Assembly: GCA_964446485.1 (NCBI GenBank)
Contig: CAYUOU010000008.1
Span: forward strand, 1-64,000
Length of the DNA: 64,000 bases
Source: JBDRRP01 sp964446485
GTDB taxonomy: Bacteria > Desulfobacterota > Desulfobacteria > Desulfobacterales > JBDRRP01
Direction: 5' to 3'
Of the stretch, positions 33,199-41,331 are shown in pieces; positions within the stretch are counted from its first letter, which is position 1; the number at the start of each line of letters is the position of its first letter. A program made the position numbers and the translations under genes. The notes below the pieces were generated by a model that was given only the letters and a program-made list of their open reading frames with translations, was not told where the DNA came from and ran no database searches.

Positions 33199-33876
33199 AT
33201 GATCGTATTGGTGGTGTTCCTTGTCCTGTCGGTAATTTTTGGACCCCACCTGTGGGCGAAACGGGTGATGCACCGCTACGGCCGAGATGAGTACTTTTCC
33301 GGAAGCGGTATCGATCTGGCAAGATTGCTCATCGACCGGATGGCGCTTACCGGCGTCCGCGTGGAGGAAACCCTCTCCGGCGATCACTATGACCCTGTGG
33401 AAAAGGTTGTCCGCCTCTCACCCGAACGATGCGGTCGGCGGTCATTGACCGCCGTCGTCGTGGCCGCCCATGAAGTGGGGCACGCGCTTCAGGACCATAC
33501 GAATTACGCCCCGCTGGCCGCCCGAAATCTAATGGTCACCCTTGCCGCTCGTATAGAGCGGATTGGCGCTGCAATCATCCTGGTCATCCCCCTGGTGACG
33601 GCCTTGATGCGCATCCCCGCCGCCGGTCTAATTTTGGCGGCGGCAGGATTTGCGACCTTGTGCATTCCGGTGGTGGTGCACCTGCTGACATTGCCCACCG
33701 AGTTCGATGCCAGCTTCAACCGCGCGCTGCCCGTGTTGGCTGCCGGTGGATACATCCCCCGTGAAGACACCCCGGCGGCGCGCAAGATCCTCACTGCCTG
33801 TGCGTTGACCTACATTTCCACAGCGCTCATGAGTTTGCTGAACGTCTGGCGGTGGATCCGCATTTTAAGAAGATGA
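33199..33876 (+). CDS. YugP-type membrane zinc metallopeptidase
   Basis: 225 residues. An N-terminal helix, then the zinc-binding HEVGH (H91-E92-x2-H95, in VVAAHEVGHALQDHTNYAPL) and two further membrane helices (about 117-145, 140-165) match the YugP/neutral zinc metallopeptidase-2 family. The short protein lacks the length of FtsH- or M48-type proteases. The target is unknown; family members are thought to act on membrane or exported proteins. Confidence 0.85.
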   Translation: MIVLVVFLVLSVIFGPHLWAKRVMHRYGRDEYFSGSGIDLARLLIDRMALTGVRVEETLSGDHYDPVEKVVRLSPERCGRRSLTAVVVAAHEVGHALQDHTNYAPLAARNLMVTLAARIERIGAAIILVIPLVTALMRIPAAGLILAAAGFATLCIPVVVHLLTLPTEFDASFNRALPVLAAGGYIPREDTPAARKILTACALTYISTALMSLLNVWRWIRILRR

Positions 33877-33973
33877 CGGCCCTTCACACTGCAAGGCCGT
33901 TATCAACCGTGGCGCCTCAAGCGGCTGCCCGTGATTGTTAAATACGGATCCACAGAAAGCAGGTGTGGAGGCA

Positions 33974-34309
33974 TCAGTGAAACTGACGAATGAAGCTGTC
34001 AGCAGGGGTAAATGGCGTTGATGGCAAACCGATTTCCTTGGCCACACGTCCGGGAACGGCGATCCCGGATTCATACTCGGCATAGTTTGCGAAAGTGCGA
34101 CCGTCGATGCGTACTTTCATCCCGGTAACCGGTGCTTTTATCGGGACAACGGCCTCCACGCCGCGAAGGCAGTGGCCAAGTTCGGTAAAACCCAGTTTTT
34201 GTGCCTCATGGCCTAAATCCAGCTCAAGGATATTCCTGGAGCCTTTTTGGATATCCTCTTTGTAGGTCTCACCCATGCGTGTGATGATTTCCGTCAATTG
34301 TGTGTCCAT
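33974..34309 (-). CDS. Conserved-looking hypothetical protein
   Basis: 111 residues (MDTQLTEIITRMGETYKEDI QKG...). The sequence is well-behaved, with an N-terminal helix, then strands (AVVPIKAPVTGMKVRIDGRT FANYAEY), but I recognise no family. An in-frame upstream start would add 35 residues. It is divergent from darP, with a perfect 8-bp dyad at 34459-34482 in between. Confidence 0.5.
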   Translation of the reverse strand: MDTQLTEIITRMGETYKEDIQKGSRNILELDLGHEAQKLGFTELGHCLRGVEAVVPIKAPVTGMKVRIDGRTFANYAEYESGIAVPGRVAKEIGLPSTPFTPADSFIRQFH

Positions 34310-34458
34310 GCGGATGCTCTTTTCGATATGTGTCAGGTAGAAGACGGCGTGCGGTAGATAAATTAACCCTACGCAAACGCCGTCGGCATTTTTGTTAAGA
34401 ACCATGCCAACCATAAAAATGGGATACGGAAAGGCAAGAAGGGATCAATAATGATAAA

Positions 34459-34482
34459 TTAATGGGTATAAACTCCCATTAA
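34459..34482. promoter_or_regulatory. Perfect dyad between divergent genes
   Basis: TTAATGGG (34459-34466) and CCCATTAA (34475-34482) flank eight bases in the space between the hypothetical gene and darP. It may be an operator for one or both. Confidence 0.4.
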
Positions 34483-34540
34483 CCCCTCCCCTCGAACCTG
34501 TGCCGCCGACCGAAACCCTGAGCAGAAAGCGTGAACTGCC

Positions 34541-35032
34541 GTGACAGAGGATGAACGGAGCCGTACCCAGAAAAAAAAAGCAGATCGTGAACTTCGGGAA
34601 CTGGGAGAAGCGCTGACATCGCTTTCACCGGAGAACCTTACGAGGATGGATCTTCCTGAGGCCCTGCGGTCTGCCGTGGCGTTTTATCACCAAATTCCCA
34701 GTCTCAGTGCCCGGCGGCGCCAATGGAAAACTCTCGGTGCCCTGCTTCGCGGGATGGACCGCGCCCCAATCCGGGCGGCCTTGGAGAATGTTCAGCGGGG
34801 GGACCGCGCCCGGGCCCGTCGGCACCACCATATTGAACAGTGGCGGGATGCGCTGAAATCGGGCCAGACGGATGTGATCGAAGAAATTCTCAGGGCGTGC
34901 CCTACCGCTGAACGGCAGCGGTTGAGCCAGTTGGCGCGAAATGCCGCCAAAGAAGCCGCTGCCGGGGCCGGGGTCAAGGCATCCCGCACCCTGTTTCGTT
35001 ATCTCAACGATAGGTTGGAGGACGCGGTGTAG
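34541..35032 (+). CDS. darP: DarP/YjgA (DUF615) ribosome-associated protein
   Basis: 163 residues from GTG at 34541. DUF615 proteins assist assembly of the 50S subunit, near helix 68/69 of 23S rRNA. Recognisable parts are SRTQKKKADRELRELGEALT (the basic N-terminal helix with S-x-x-x-K/R-R), LPEALRSAVAFYHQI, and ARRHHHIEQWRDALKSGQTD, all typical of the family. It is convergent with the short rho gene, with 29 bases between stops. Confidence 0.85.
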   Translation: MTEDERSRTQKKKADRELRELGEALTSLSPENLTRMDLPEALRSAVAFYHQIPSLSARRRQWKTLGALLRGMDRAPIRAALENVQRGDRARARRHHHIEQWRDALKSGQTDVIEEILRACPTAERQRLSQLARNAAKEAAAGAGVKASRTLFRYLNDRLEDAV

Positions 35033-35061
35033 CGGTAAGCGGCGCGGTTGGCCCACCCCCA

Positions 35062-36147
35062 TCAGTCACCATCGCGATGGGCGTCGAAATATTCCAGAAG
35101 TGAAGACATGGCCGATACCTCGTCACGCTGTGATAGCCAGCGCCGGGCTTCCACCACCGCCTCGTATTCCGCTTCGCTCATCAACAAATGCTCTTTGCGG
35201 GTTCCCGAGTCATTGATGTTGATGGCGGGCCACACGCGCTGTTCGGCGCATTTTCTGCTCAGTACCAGATCCATGTTCCCCGTGCCTTTGAACTCCTGAT
35301 AAATGATGTCGTCCATTCGGCTGCCGGTATCGATAAGGATCGTGGCGATCACGGTGAGCGACCCGCCGTCTTCAATGTTGCGGGCGGCTCCGAAGATCCG
35401 CCGGGGGATTTCGAGTGCATTGGCGGCAATCCCGCCGCTCATCGTGCGACCGTAGCTTCGGGTGTCTGCATTGAAGGCTCGGGCCATCCGGGTCAAGGAG
35501 TCAATCAGAACCATGGCGTCTTGACCGGCCTCGGCGCATCGGATGGCGATGTTCATGGCAAAGCGGGCGATCCGCTTGTGCTGCGTGATGCCCTGGTCGG
35601 CCGATGAGTGCAGCACACATGCGCCTTCCATGGATCGCTTGAAGTCGGTGACTTCTTCCGGGCGCTCATCCACCAGCAACACGTAAACCTGTGTTTCAGG
35701 GTGGTTGGCCAAGATGGATCCCGCCATGTGCTTCAGGATTGTCGTCTTTCCGGTTTTCGGTGGAGAGATCACCAGGCCGCGCTGACCGCGCCCCACCGGA
35801 ACGATCCAGTCCAAAGCTCGCCCTATGAGATCATCGGGCCCACGGCTCATTCGCAATCGCGATAGCGGATCGATGCTGGTCCCGTCCTGGAGCGCGCGCA
35901 CACTGCGGTGACGCTCAGGCGAAGCGCCGTTGACCGTATCGATTCGTGACAGCTTGAGATTTGTGTTCTTCCCACGGCCCTTCGTGCCGGCACCCTGGAT
36001 GGATGCGCCCTCGGCGAGGCCCCATTTTTTGATAAACTGGGCCGGCACGAAAGGGTCATCGGATGAAGGGCGCAGGTTGTCCTCGATGCTACGGAGAAAT
36101 CCGTAACCCTTATCAAAAACTTCAAGATATCCGCTTATTGGTGTCAC
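35062..36147 (-). CDS. Short Rho transcription-termination factor
   Basis: 361 residues. It begins directly with the RNA-binding OB-fold (GYLEVFDKGYGFLRS, the cold-shock-like primary site), then the RecA-type ATPase: Walker A PPKTGKTT (129-136; most Rho have Ala at the fourth position), RPEEVTDF, LIDSLTRMARAFN and the R-loop TGSRMDDIIYQEFKGTGNMD. The N-terminal Rho_N helical domain (about 45-50 residues) of canonical Rho (about 419) is absent. It should be a hexameric helicase that ends transcription. The start at 36147 has no alternative that would restore Rho_N. Whether a full Rho exists elsewhere cannot be told. Confidence 0.85.
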   Translation of the reverse strand: MTPISGYLEVFDKGYGFLRSIEDNLRPSSDDPFVPAQFIKKWGLAEGASIQGAGTKGRGKNTNLKLSRIDTVNGASPERHRSVRALQDGTSIDPLSRLRMSRGPDDLIGRALDWIVPVGRGQRGLVISPPKTGKTTILKHMAGSILANHPETQVYVLLVDERPEEVTDFKRSMEGACVLHSSADQGITQHKRIARFAMNIAIRCAEAGQDAMVLIDSLTRMARAFNADTRSYGRTMSGGIAANALEIPRRIFGAARNIEDGGSLTVIATILIDTGSRMDDIIYQEFKGTGNMDLVLSRKCAEQRVWPAININDSGTRKEHLLMSEAEYEAVVEARRWLSQRDEVSAMSSLLEYFDAHRDGD

Positions 36148-36401
36148 GGCACGGCTTTTGAGAGGGATGATAGTGGATATTGGGGTGATGGGTGACCCAA
36201 ACAGTGACGCACAAGGAGCCTAACACAACCCGCCGCCTCGCGTCCACTGCCAGTTTGTAGACGGAACCCAGAGGGTATGCTACATTTTTGCAGCTTTTGC
36301 CCCATTGCGCCGGACGACGATGCTGGCTACCATAGCCCCAACGTCGTCAACAGGCAATCCAGTCGGTGCCCATGTTGGCTTTTTAAGGAAAGCAGGTGGT
36401 G

Positions 36402-36470
36402 ATGATATCGCTTACCGCGACGTATATCGTCTTTTCGACGATTCTGGTGATCTACGGCGCCCAGGTCTGA
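36402..36470 (+). pseudogene. N-terminal helix of the cyclase, cut by an in-frame TGA
   Basis: An ATG at 36402 with an upstream AAGGA reads MISLTATYIVFSTILVIYGA then Q-V-TGA (36468), and continues in the same frame for 12 codons into the ATG at 36507 of the cyclase. It resembles the first membrane helix of the cyclase split by a stop codon (Trp to TGA, or selenocysteine). Confidence 0.4.
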
Positions 36471-36506
36471 CCGTTTCTGGACGGCCTCGGGTATACAAAG
36501 GCCGCA

Positions 36507-37865
36507 ATGAATACGTTTGGCCCCATGTTTTGCATCCTTCCCTTTCGATATGCGGTCCAACGAAAGGAGCAGCGCGTTCTCGCCCTGACGCCGCCGGACG
36601 GTTCCCAACTGGTGCAACTGCCCGGCAGGGCATTCAAGGCGGACCTAACTTCCTGGACAGCCATCGGGTTGCTCATGCTGGTGGTCTATTACAGCCAGTA
36701 CTCCCCTCACCTTAGCACGGGGATCAAGATTGCCGTTTCCTGCCTTGGTTTTGGTTTGTTTGCCGGCATGATTCACTATCTGGATGCGGAACATCGTCTC
36801 ATCGAAGCTCTCGAAAAAACCCCTGTCCAAGCCTTTGCAGCAGGTTTCGAAGTCTCGGTCAGTCGAAAGATCACAATCATGATGGTGATCATGCTGGCGA
36901 CCATATCCCTGTCCATTCTCCTGATGATGACCTACGATGTTTACTACCTCCTTGAGCACCGAGAAATGGGCGGTGCGCCCATGTACTGGAGTGTTTTCAA
37001 GGAGATCGTATTTGCTTTTGTCGTGTTGGTGGGGGTCAGTCTTGTCATCATCCGACGTTTTACAAGAAATCTCCGGCGGACCATTTCCAATCAACTGGCG
37101 GTTATGGAAGATATCAGCCACGGGCATCTGGAGAAACGCGTGCCGGTACAAAGCAACGATGAGTTCGCCATTTTCGCCCAGAAGACCAACGAGATGATTC
37201 AGGGACTGCAGGACCGGGACTTCTGCCGGGCGAGTTTTGACAAGTACGTTTCCCCGGAAGTCAGTAGAAAAATCCTTGAAGATAAAATCTCGCCCAGGGG
37301 TGAATTATACGATGTCACCATTCTCTTCTGCGATCTGCGCGGTTACACCGGCTTTGTGGAGCGCAGAGACCCGGTGGCCGTTGTGGATTTCATGAACCGT
37401 TATTTTTCCGAGATGGAGGGGATCATCCACGATCACCATGGGCTGGTGTTGCAGTACATCGGTGACGAGATCGAGGCGGTCTTTGGCGCACCGGAACCCC
37501 TCGACCGTCACCCGGACCGGGCGGTGGCCGCGGCCAGGGCAATGCGGGCGGCACTGGCCCGCATGAACGAAGCCATCAGGGCGGCGGGTGGCGACATCGT
37601 GGCCCATGGGATCGGCATCCATTCGGGAACCGTACTGGCAGGAGACGTGGGCAGTGAGCGGCGGAAGGTCTACGCCATGGTCGGCGACACCGTCAATACG
37701 GCATCGCGGCTTCAAGTCCTCAACAAAACCTGCGGCACGGATATTCTCATCAGCCGCAGCAGCGTTGATCGCCTCACCGGGGACCGGAGCTTTCTTGAAA
37801 GCCTTGGGACTTTTCCCATCAAAGGCAAAAGAGAAGCGGTGGAGGTTTTCACCATCATCTCTTGA
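36507..37865 (+). CDS. Membrane-bound adenylate/guanylate cyclase
   Basis: 452 residues. Three or four membrane helices (about 53-90, 122-145, 165-183), a HAMP-like linker (184-236) and a class III cyclase domain (265-452). The metal Asp residues are D276 (ILFCDLRGYTGF) and D320 (YIGDEIEAVFG). R-x4-G-V-A/V-x-H-x-G-type motif: GIGIHSGTVLAGDVGSERR, and VGDTVNTASRLQ. It converts ATP (or GTP) to the cyclic nucleotide. The upstream frame (36402-36506) is in phase and hydrophobic, so the native protein may start at 36402 with the TGA at 36468 as a nonsense or recoding codon. Confidence 0.85.
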   Translation: MNTFGPMFCILPFRYAVQRKEQRVLALTPPDGSQLVQLPGRAFKADLTSWTAIGLLMLVVYYSQYSPHLSTGIKIAVSCLGFGLFAGMIHYLDAEHRLIEALEKTPVQAFAAGFEVSVSRKITIMMVIMLATISLSILLMMTYDVYYLLEHREMGGAPMYWSVFKEIVFAFVVLVGVSLVIIRRFTRNLRRTISNQLAVMEDISHGHLEKRVPVQSNDEFAIFAQKTNEMIQGLQDRDFCRASFDKYVSPEVSRKILEDKISPRGELYDVTILFCDLRGYTGFVERRDPVAVVDFMNRYFSEMEGIIHDHHGLVLQYIGDEIEAVFGAPEPLDRHPDRAVAAARAMRAALARMNEAIRAAGGDIVAHGIGIHSGTVLAGDVGSERRKVYAMVGDTVNTASRLQVLNKTCGTDILISRSSVDRLTGDRSFLESLGTFPIKGKREAVEVFTIIS

Positions 37866-38070
37866 GTGGCAAGGGCGTCGGCGTACCGGCGACGGCGGCC
37901 ACCACAGCCTAAAAGCGCTTTTCCAATCGGCAAAATGCGATACAGCCTTCTATGCCGACGAAATGCTCAAAGGCATTGTCTGCGCAGGGGTCTCGGTTGC
38001 TTTTATGCCCCCGCCCCATTACCTTACCGATGACGATGAATGAATTGACTGCTTTTCTTAAGGAGCTGCC

Positions 38071-38550
38071 ATGCTGGGACGGTTGAAACAGTTTTTTGAC
38101 AAACGCGCCAACGACGGTTCCGGGTCACCGTCATCAAGATCAACTGACGACATTCTGGTGGCGGTCTGCGCGCTTTTTGTTGAGATGGCGCGTATCGATG
38201 ACGCTTTCACCGTGGAGGAGATGGAGACCATCATCGAGATGCTCATCGATCAGTATGCCCTGCCCCGGGAGAATGCCCAGGACATCGTTGCGGCGGCGGG
38301 CAAGGCCCTCAAAGAGAGCGTCGACCTCTGGCAGTTTGCCCGGCAGATCAATGAGAATTACACTATTTCCGACAAGCTCGACCTCGTGGACATGTTGTGG
38401 CGTATGGTCTACCTGGATGGGCATATGGATGCCCACGAGCATTACCTCATGGGCAAGCTCAAGAACCTGCTGCGCCTTGACCAAGACCAACTGATCGCAT
38501 CAAAATTGAAAATTAAGGCCGAATTGTCTGATAACAGCACTGGCGCATAG
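38071..38550 (+). CDS. TerB-like helical protein
   Basis: 159 residues. The TerB/DjlA-like fold is indicated by VAVCALFVEMARIDDAFTVE EMETI and MLWRMVYLDGHMDAHEHYLM GKL: paired helical repeats with acidic D-x-x-x-x-x-E-E patterns that bind metal ions in TerB. Members are linked to tellurite/oxidative stress or membrane stress, without a defined reaction. It is followed after 41 bases by the small CxCxxC protein, possibly one transcript. Confidence 0.7.
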   Translation: MLGRLKQFFDKRANDGSGSPSSRSTDDILVAVCALFVEMARIDDAFTVEEMETIIEMLIDQYALPRENAQDIVAAAGKALKESVDLWQFARQINENYTISDKLDLVDMLWRMVYLDGHMDAHEHYLMGKLKNLLRLDQDQLIASKLKIKAELSDNSTGA

Positions 38551-38591
38551 GCGTTGGCCGGCACAACAAATCGAATGCAAAGGAGATCAAG

Positions 38592-38789
38592 ATGGCCGAG
38601 AAAACCTTAAAGAAAGTCTGTTCCTGCGTCAACTGTGGAAACGAGGCCGAAATGGTAGTCACTTGCACCTTGGAAGAGGTTGAATCTTCGCCGGCGCCCG
38701 GAACGAAAGTAAAAGGTCACGGTGTCTGTACCACGTGCGGCAATGAGGCCGACATGTGGATCGATGCGGATGAACTCTCCGGCGTTTGA
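38592..38789 (+). CDS. Small cysteine-rich zinc-ribbon-like protein
   Basis: 65 residues with C10-x-C12-x2-C15, C25 and C46-x2-C49 (TTCGNEADMWID). The repeated C-x2-C-G-N-E-A-(E/D)-M pattern suggests an internal duplication forming a zinc ribbon or small Fe-S/metal site. AAAGGAG lies upstream of the ATG. No known family recalled. Likely co-transcribed with the TerB-like gene. Confidence 0.6.
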   Translation: MAEKTLKKVCSCVNCGNEAEMVVTCTLEEVESSPAPGTKVKGHGVCTTCGNEADMWIDADELSGV

Positions 38790-39134
38790 CGCGGCTGCGC
38801 GCCGCACACGCCCCTTCGGCAACCCCATTCCCCGAGGTTAGCCATGCACCCTCCATCCTTCATTGAAGGCTATGAGACGGAGTTCGGCGGTCATCTCATC
38901 GCGTTGTGTCCCGACGGCGATCGTATTTCGACCGGATGAGCTGGACAGGAAGGTCGGCGGCTGCAAAATACTCGCCGCAGCCCCTCTTTGCGGTATCTTT
39001 GCTTCGCTGCGACAAGCTATTGGGAATGGGCTCGCCGTCTGGTTCGAGCCATCCGTGAGAGATCACCGCGGCCATTTTACAAAAGAATTACAAGCCGGGC
39101 GCCGGCCCTTCAGCGCCTCGGGAATGGAACCGCC
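38790..39134. other. Intergenic stretch before the RNA methyltransferase
   Basis: 345 bases. A 31-codon ATG frame at 38844 (MHPPSFIEGYETEF) ends in TGA at 38937 and the frame then runs open into the methyltransferase gene, but the sequence between is Arg-rich and does not look like a real protein. I see no repeat or RNA. Confidence 0.4.
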
Positions 39135-40346
39135 ATGTTCGACTACCAGCAGTCCGGTCGTTATTTTGTGCAGTGGGCGCAGGGCTTCGACGAGATGGCC
39201 ATCGATGAAATGACCGGTCTCGGCGCCGGCGATGTCACGCCGGCGTATCGGGGGGCGCACTTTTCAGCCGACCCGGCGACCCTGTACGGGCTGGTCTACC
39301 GGTCCCGCCTGGTGATGCGGGTGCTGGCGCCGCTGGCCGCTTTCGACTGTCGAAACCGAGATGACCTCTACCGCGGCGGGCGCGCCGTCGACTGGGGCGG
39401 GCTGTTTTGCGCAGGACATACCTTTGCCATTGTGGCCAATGTGTTCGGCAATACCAACCTCCGGCATTCGCAGTTTGCGGCCATGGTGCTGAAGGATGCC
39501 ATCGCCGATGCATTCCGAAGCCGCATTGGGGCGCGGCCGTCAGTGGACCGTGCCGACCCCGATCTCTGGCTCAATTTGCACATCAATGGCCCCCGCGCCA
39601 CCATCAGCCTGGATGTTTCTGGCGGATCCCTTCACCGCCGGGGGTATCGTCAGCAGACCGTGGCCGCCCCCATGCAGGAAACGCTGGCCGCAGCCATGGT
39701 GGCGCTTTCGCAATGGCAGGGGGATCGACCGCTGGTCGACCCCATGTGTGGTTCGGGAACCCTGCTCTGCGAAGCCCTCATGGCGTATTGCCGGATTCCT
39801 GCCGGCTATTTGCGGCAAGGATTCGGCTGCGGCCGTCTTCCAGATTTTGACGATGGCTTGTGGCGGCAGGTGAAGCAGAAGGCCGATGCCGCCATTCGCC
39901 CGCTGCCGGCGGGGCTCGTCGCGGGGTGGGATGTGGACCCGGCTGCCGTCAAGGCGTCGGCCGCCAATTGCCGGCTGCTCCCGGGTGGGGACAAGGTCGC
40001 GCTACATTGCGGCGACTGCCTGGAGCACAAAGGGTTCCCCGATCATGCAATCGTCACCAACCCGCCCTATGGTGTGCGGTTGGGCCGTAACGATGACCTG
40101 GCCCGGTTTTATAGGCAGTTGGGCGATTTCTTTAAACGGCGGTGCGCCGGTTCCCGTGCCGCGCTGTTTTTTGGCGACAAAACAATGCTCAAATGCATCG
40201 GTCTCAAGCCGTCATGGAAAAGAGCGCTGAAAAATGCGGCGATGGATGGGTGCGTGGCGGGATTTGATCTCTTCAAGGGTTATCGTCAACCGGAAAAAGG
40301 CCTGCGCCGCGGTGGAAAAAAGAAGCCCCCGCAGCGTCGGGCTTGA
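39135..40346 (+). CDS. THUMP-containing RNA (guanine-N2) methyltransferase
   Basis: 403 residues, similar to the RlmL N-terminal half / YpsC / RlmK-type class I methyltransferases. A THUMP RNA-binding domain (about 55-160) is followed by SAM-binding DPMCGSGTLLCEA (202-214) and the catalytic NPPY (309-312, IVTNPPYGVRL). It probably methylates a guanine of 23S rRNA at N2. The start at 39135 (MFDYQQSGRYFVQ) fits the family N-terminus; the longer in-frame extension from 38988 is Arg-rich. A Lys/Arg tail (RRGGKKKPPQRR) ends the protein. Confidence 0.88.
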   Translation: MFDYQQSGRYFVQWAQGFDEMAIDEMTGLGAGDVTPAYRGAHFSADPATLYGLVYRSRLVMRVLAPLAAFDCRNRDDLYRGGRAVDWGGLFCAGHTFAIVANVFGNTNLRHSQFAAMVLKDAIADAFRSRIGARPSVDRADPDLWLNLHINGPRATISLDVSGGSLHRRGYRQQTVAAPMQETLAAAMVALSQWQGDRPLVDPMCGSGTLLCEALMAYCRIPAGYLRQGFGCGRLPDFDDGLWRQVKQKADAAIRPLPAGLVAGWDVDPAAVKASAANCRLLPGGDKVALHCGDCLEHKGFPDHAIVTNPPYGVRLGRNDDLARFYRQLGDFFKRRCAGSRAALFFGDKTMLKCIGLKPSWKRALKNAAMDGCVAGFDLFKGYRQPEKGLRRGGKKKPPQRRA

Positions 40347-40514
40347 CAATATTGGAAGGTTCCGGTTATTCGACGCGCTTTGTCGATCACCGAAAACGAT
40401 GTCGTGATCCGCGAGCCACGGCATTAACACACACCGCTTCTCTTCGGCGTCGCAATGACACGGGCGCCGTAACCCACACCAAGGGGCGAAGCCAACAAAA
40501 AAAGGAGATATCCC

Positions 40515-41018
40515 ATGGTCAAACTGGAAACCAGCATGGGGGACATTGTTTTGGAACTCAACGAGGAAAAGGCACCCAAGACGGCCGCCAATTTTTTGTC
40601 CTACGTCAACAACGGCCACTATGACGGCACGATTTTTCACCGGGTCATCGACGGTTTCATGGTCCAGGGCGGCGGCATGGATGCAGACATGAAGGAGAAG
40701 GCCACGGGCGCGCCCGTCGAGAACGAGGCGGACAACGGTCTCACCAATGACGCCTACACGGTGGCCATGGCCCGCACCATGGACCCCCACAGCGCCACGG
40801 CCCAGTTTTTCATCAACGTGAAAAACAACGCCTTTCTCAACCACACCGGGAAAAACCCGCAGGGATGGGGGTATGCCGTTTTCGGCAAGGTCGTCAAAGG
40901 CCACGGCGTCGTCAACAAGATGAAGGCCATCGCCACTAGCCGTACCGGCGTGCATGACGACGTGCCCAAGGATCCCATCGTCATCGAAAAGGCCACGGTC
41001 GTCGACACTGCCGAGTAG
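40515..41018 (+). CDS. ppiB: Cytosolic peptidyl-prolyl cis-trans isomerase (cyclophilin)
   Basis: 167 residues without a signal peptide. Cyclophilin motifs are intact: FHRVIDGFMVQGGG (active-site Arg and Phe/Met), ATAQFFIN and NPQGWGYAVFGKVV. Catalyses proline isomerisation during folding in the cytosol. AAAGGAG precedes the ATG. The protein is close to the E. coli PpiB length (164). Nothing unusual. Confidence 0.97.
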   Translation: MVKLETSMGDIVLELNEEKAPKTAANFLSYVNNGHYDGTIFHRVIDGFMVQGGGMDADMKEKATGAPVENEADNGLTNDAYTVAMARTMDPHSATAQFFINVKNNAFLNHTGKNPQGWGYAVFGKVVKGHGVVNKMKAIATSRTGVHDDVPKDPIVIEKATVVDTAE

Positions 41019-41072
41019 TTTCGACCATCTCCAATGATGCCCGCAGCAGCATTTCCGCGTCCGGGGGTCTCA

Positions 41073-41252
41073 TCAGACGTCCTCCCCCAGGGCCCTGAGT
41101 TTTTTCACCACGGCCTCCCGGGCCGCCTCCAGATCGAACAGCGCCATCATGATGGGCGGCTTTACCGAGTGCGCCGGCATTCGGGCTTCGGTGTCTTTGA
41201 TGTCGGCGTCGATTCTCGCCAGTTCTTTACGCAGGCTGTCAATGGTTTCCAT
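41073..41252 (-). CDS. Small helical protein
   Basis: 59 residues (METIDSLRKELARIDADIKD TEAR...PIMMALFDLEAAREAV). Two amphipathic helices separated by a Pro-containing turn. I believe similar short proteins occur in related anaerobes, but I do not know a function. An upstream in-frame ATG at 41267 is possible. It lies between convergent ppiB and plsC. Confidence 0.5.
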   Translation of the reverse strand: METIDSLRKELARIDADIKDTEARMPAHSVKPPIMMALFDLEAAREAVVKKLRALGEDV

Positions 41253-41331
41253 GGCGTCCGTTCTCAATGGCGGGGTGAGCGGGTACGATGTCTTAATCGT
41301 TTCAACCCCATGAGCATCCTTGTGGCTTGAT

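Noticed and set aside
36468..36505. Stem after the cyclase TGA as a true SECIS
   Set aside because: The stem is only 6 bp with an 11-base loop and the site is in a membrane helix; no selenoprotein cyclase is known to me, so it is reported only as an in-frame stop.
38844..38939. 31-codon frame MHPPSFIEGYETEF... ending in TGA, then open into the methyltransferase
   Set aside because: Considered as a second selenoprotein or 5' exon-like extension; the sequence after the TGA is Arg-rich and not family-like, with no convincing hairpin.
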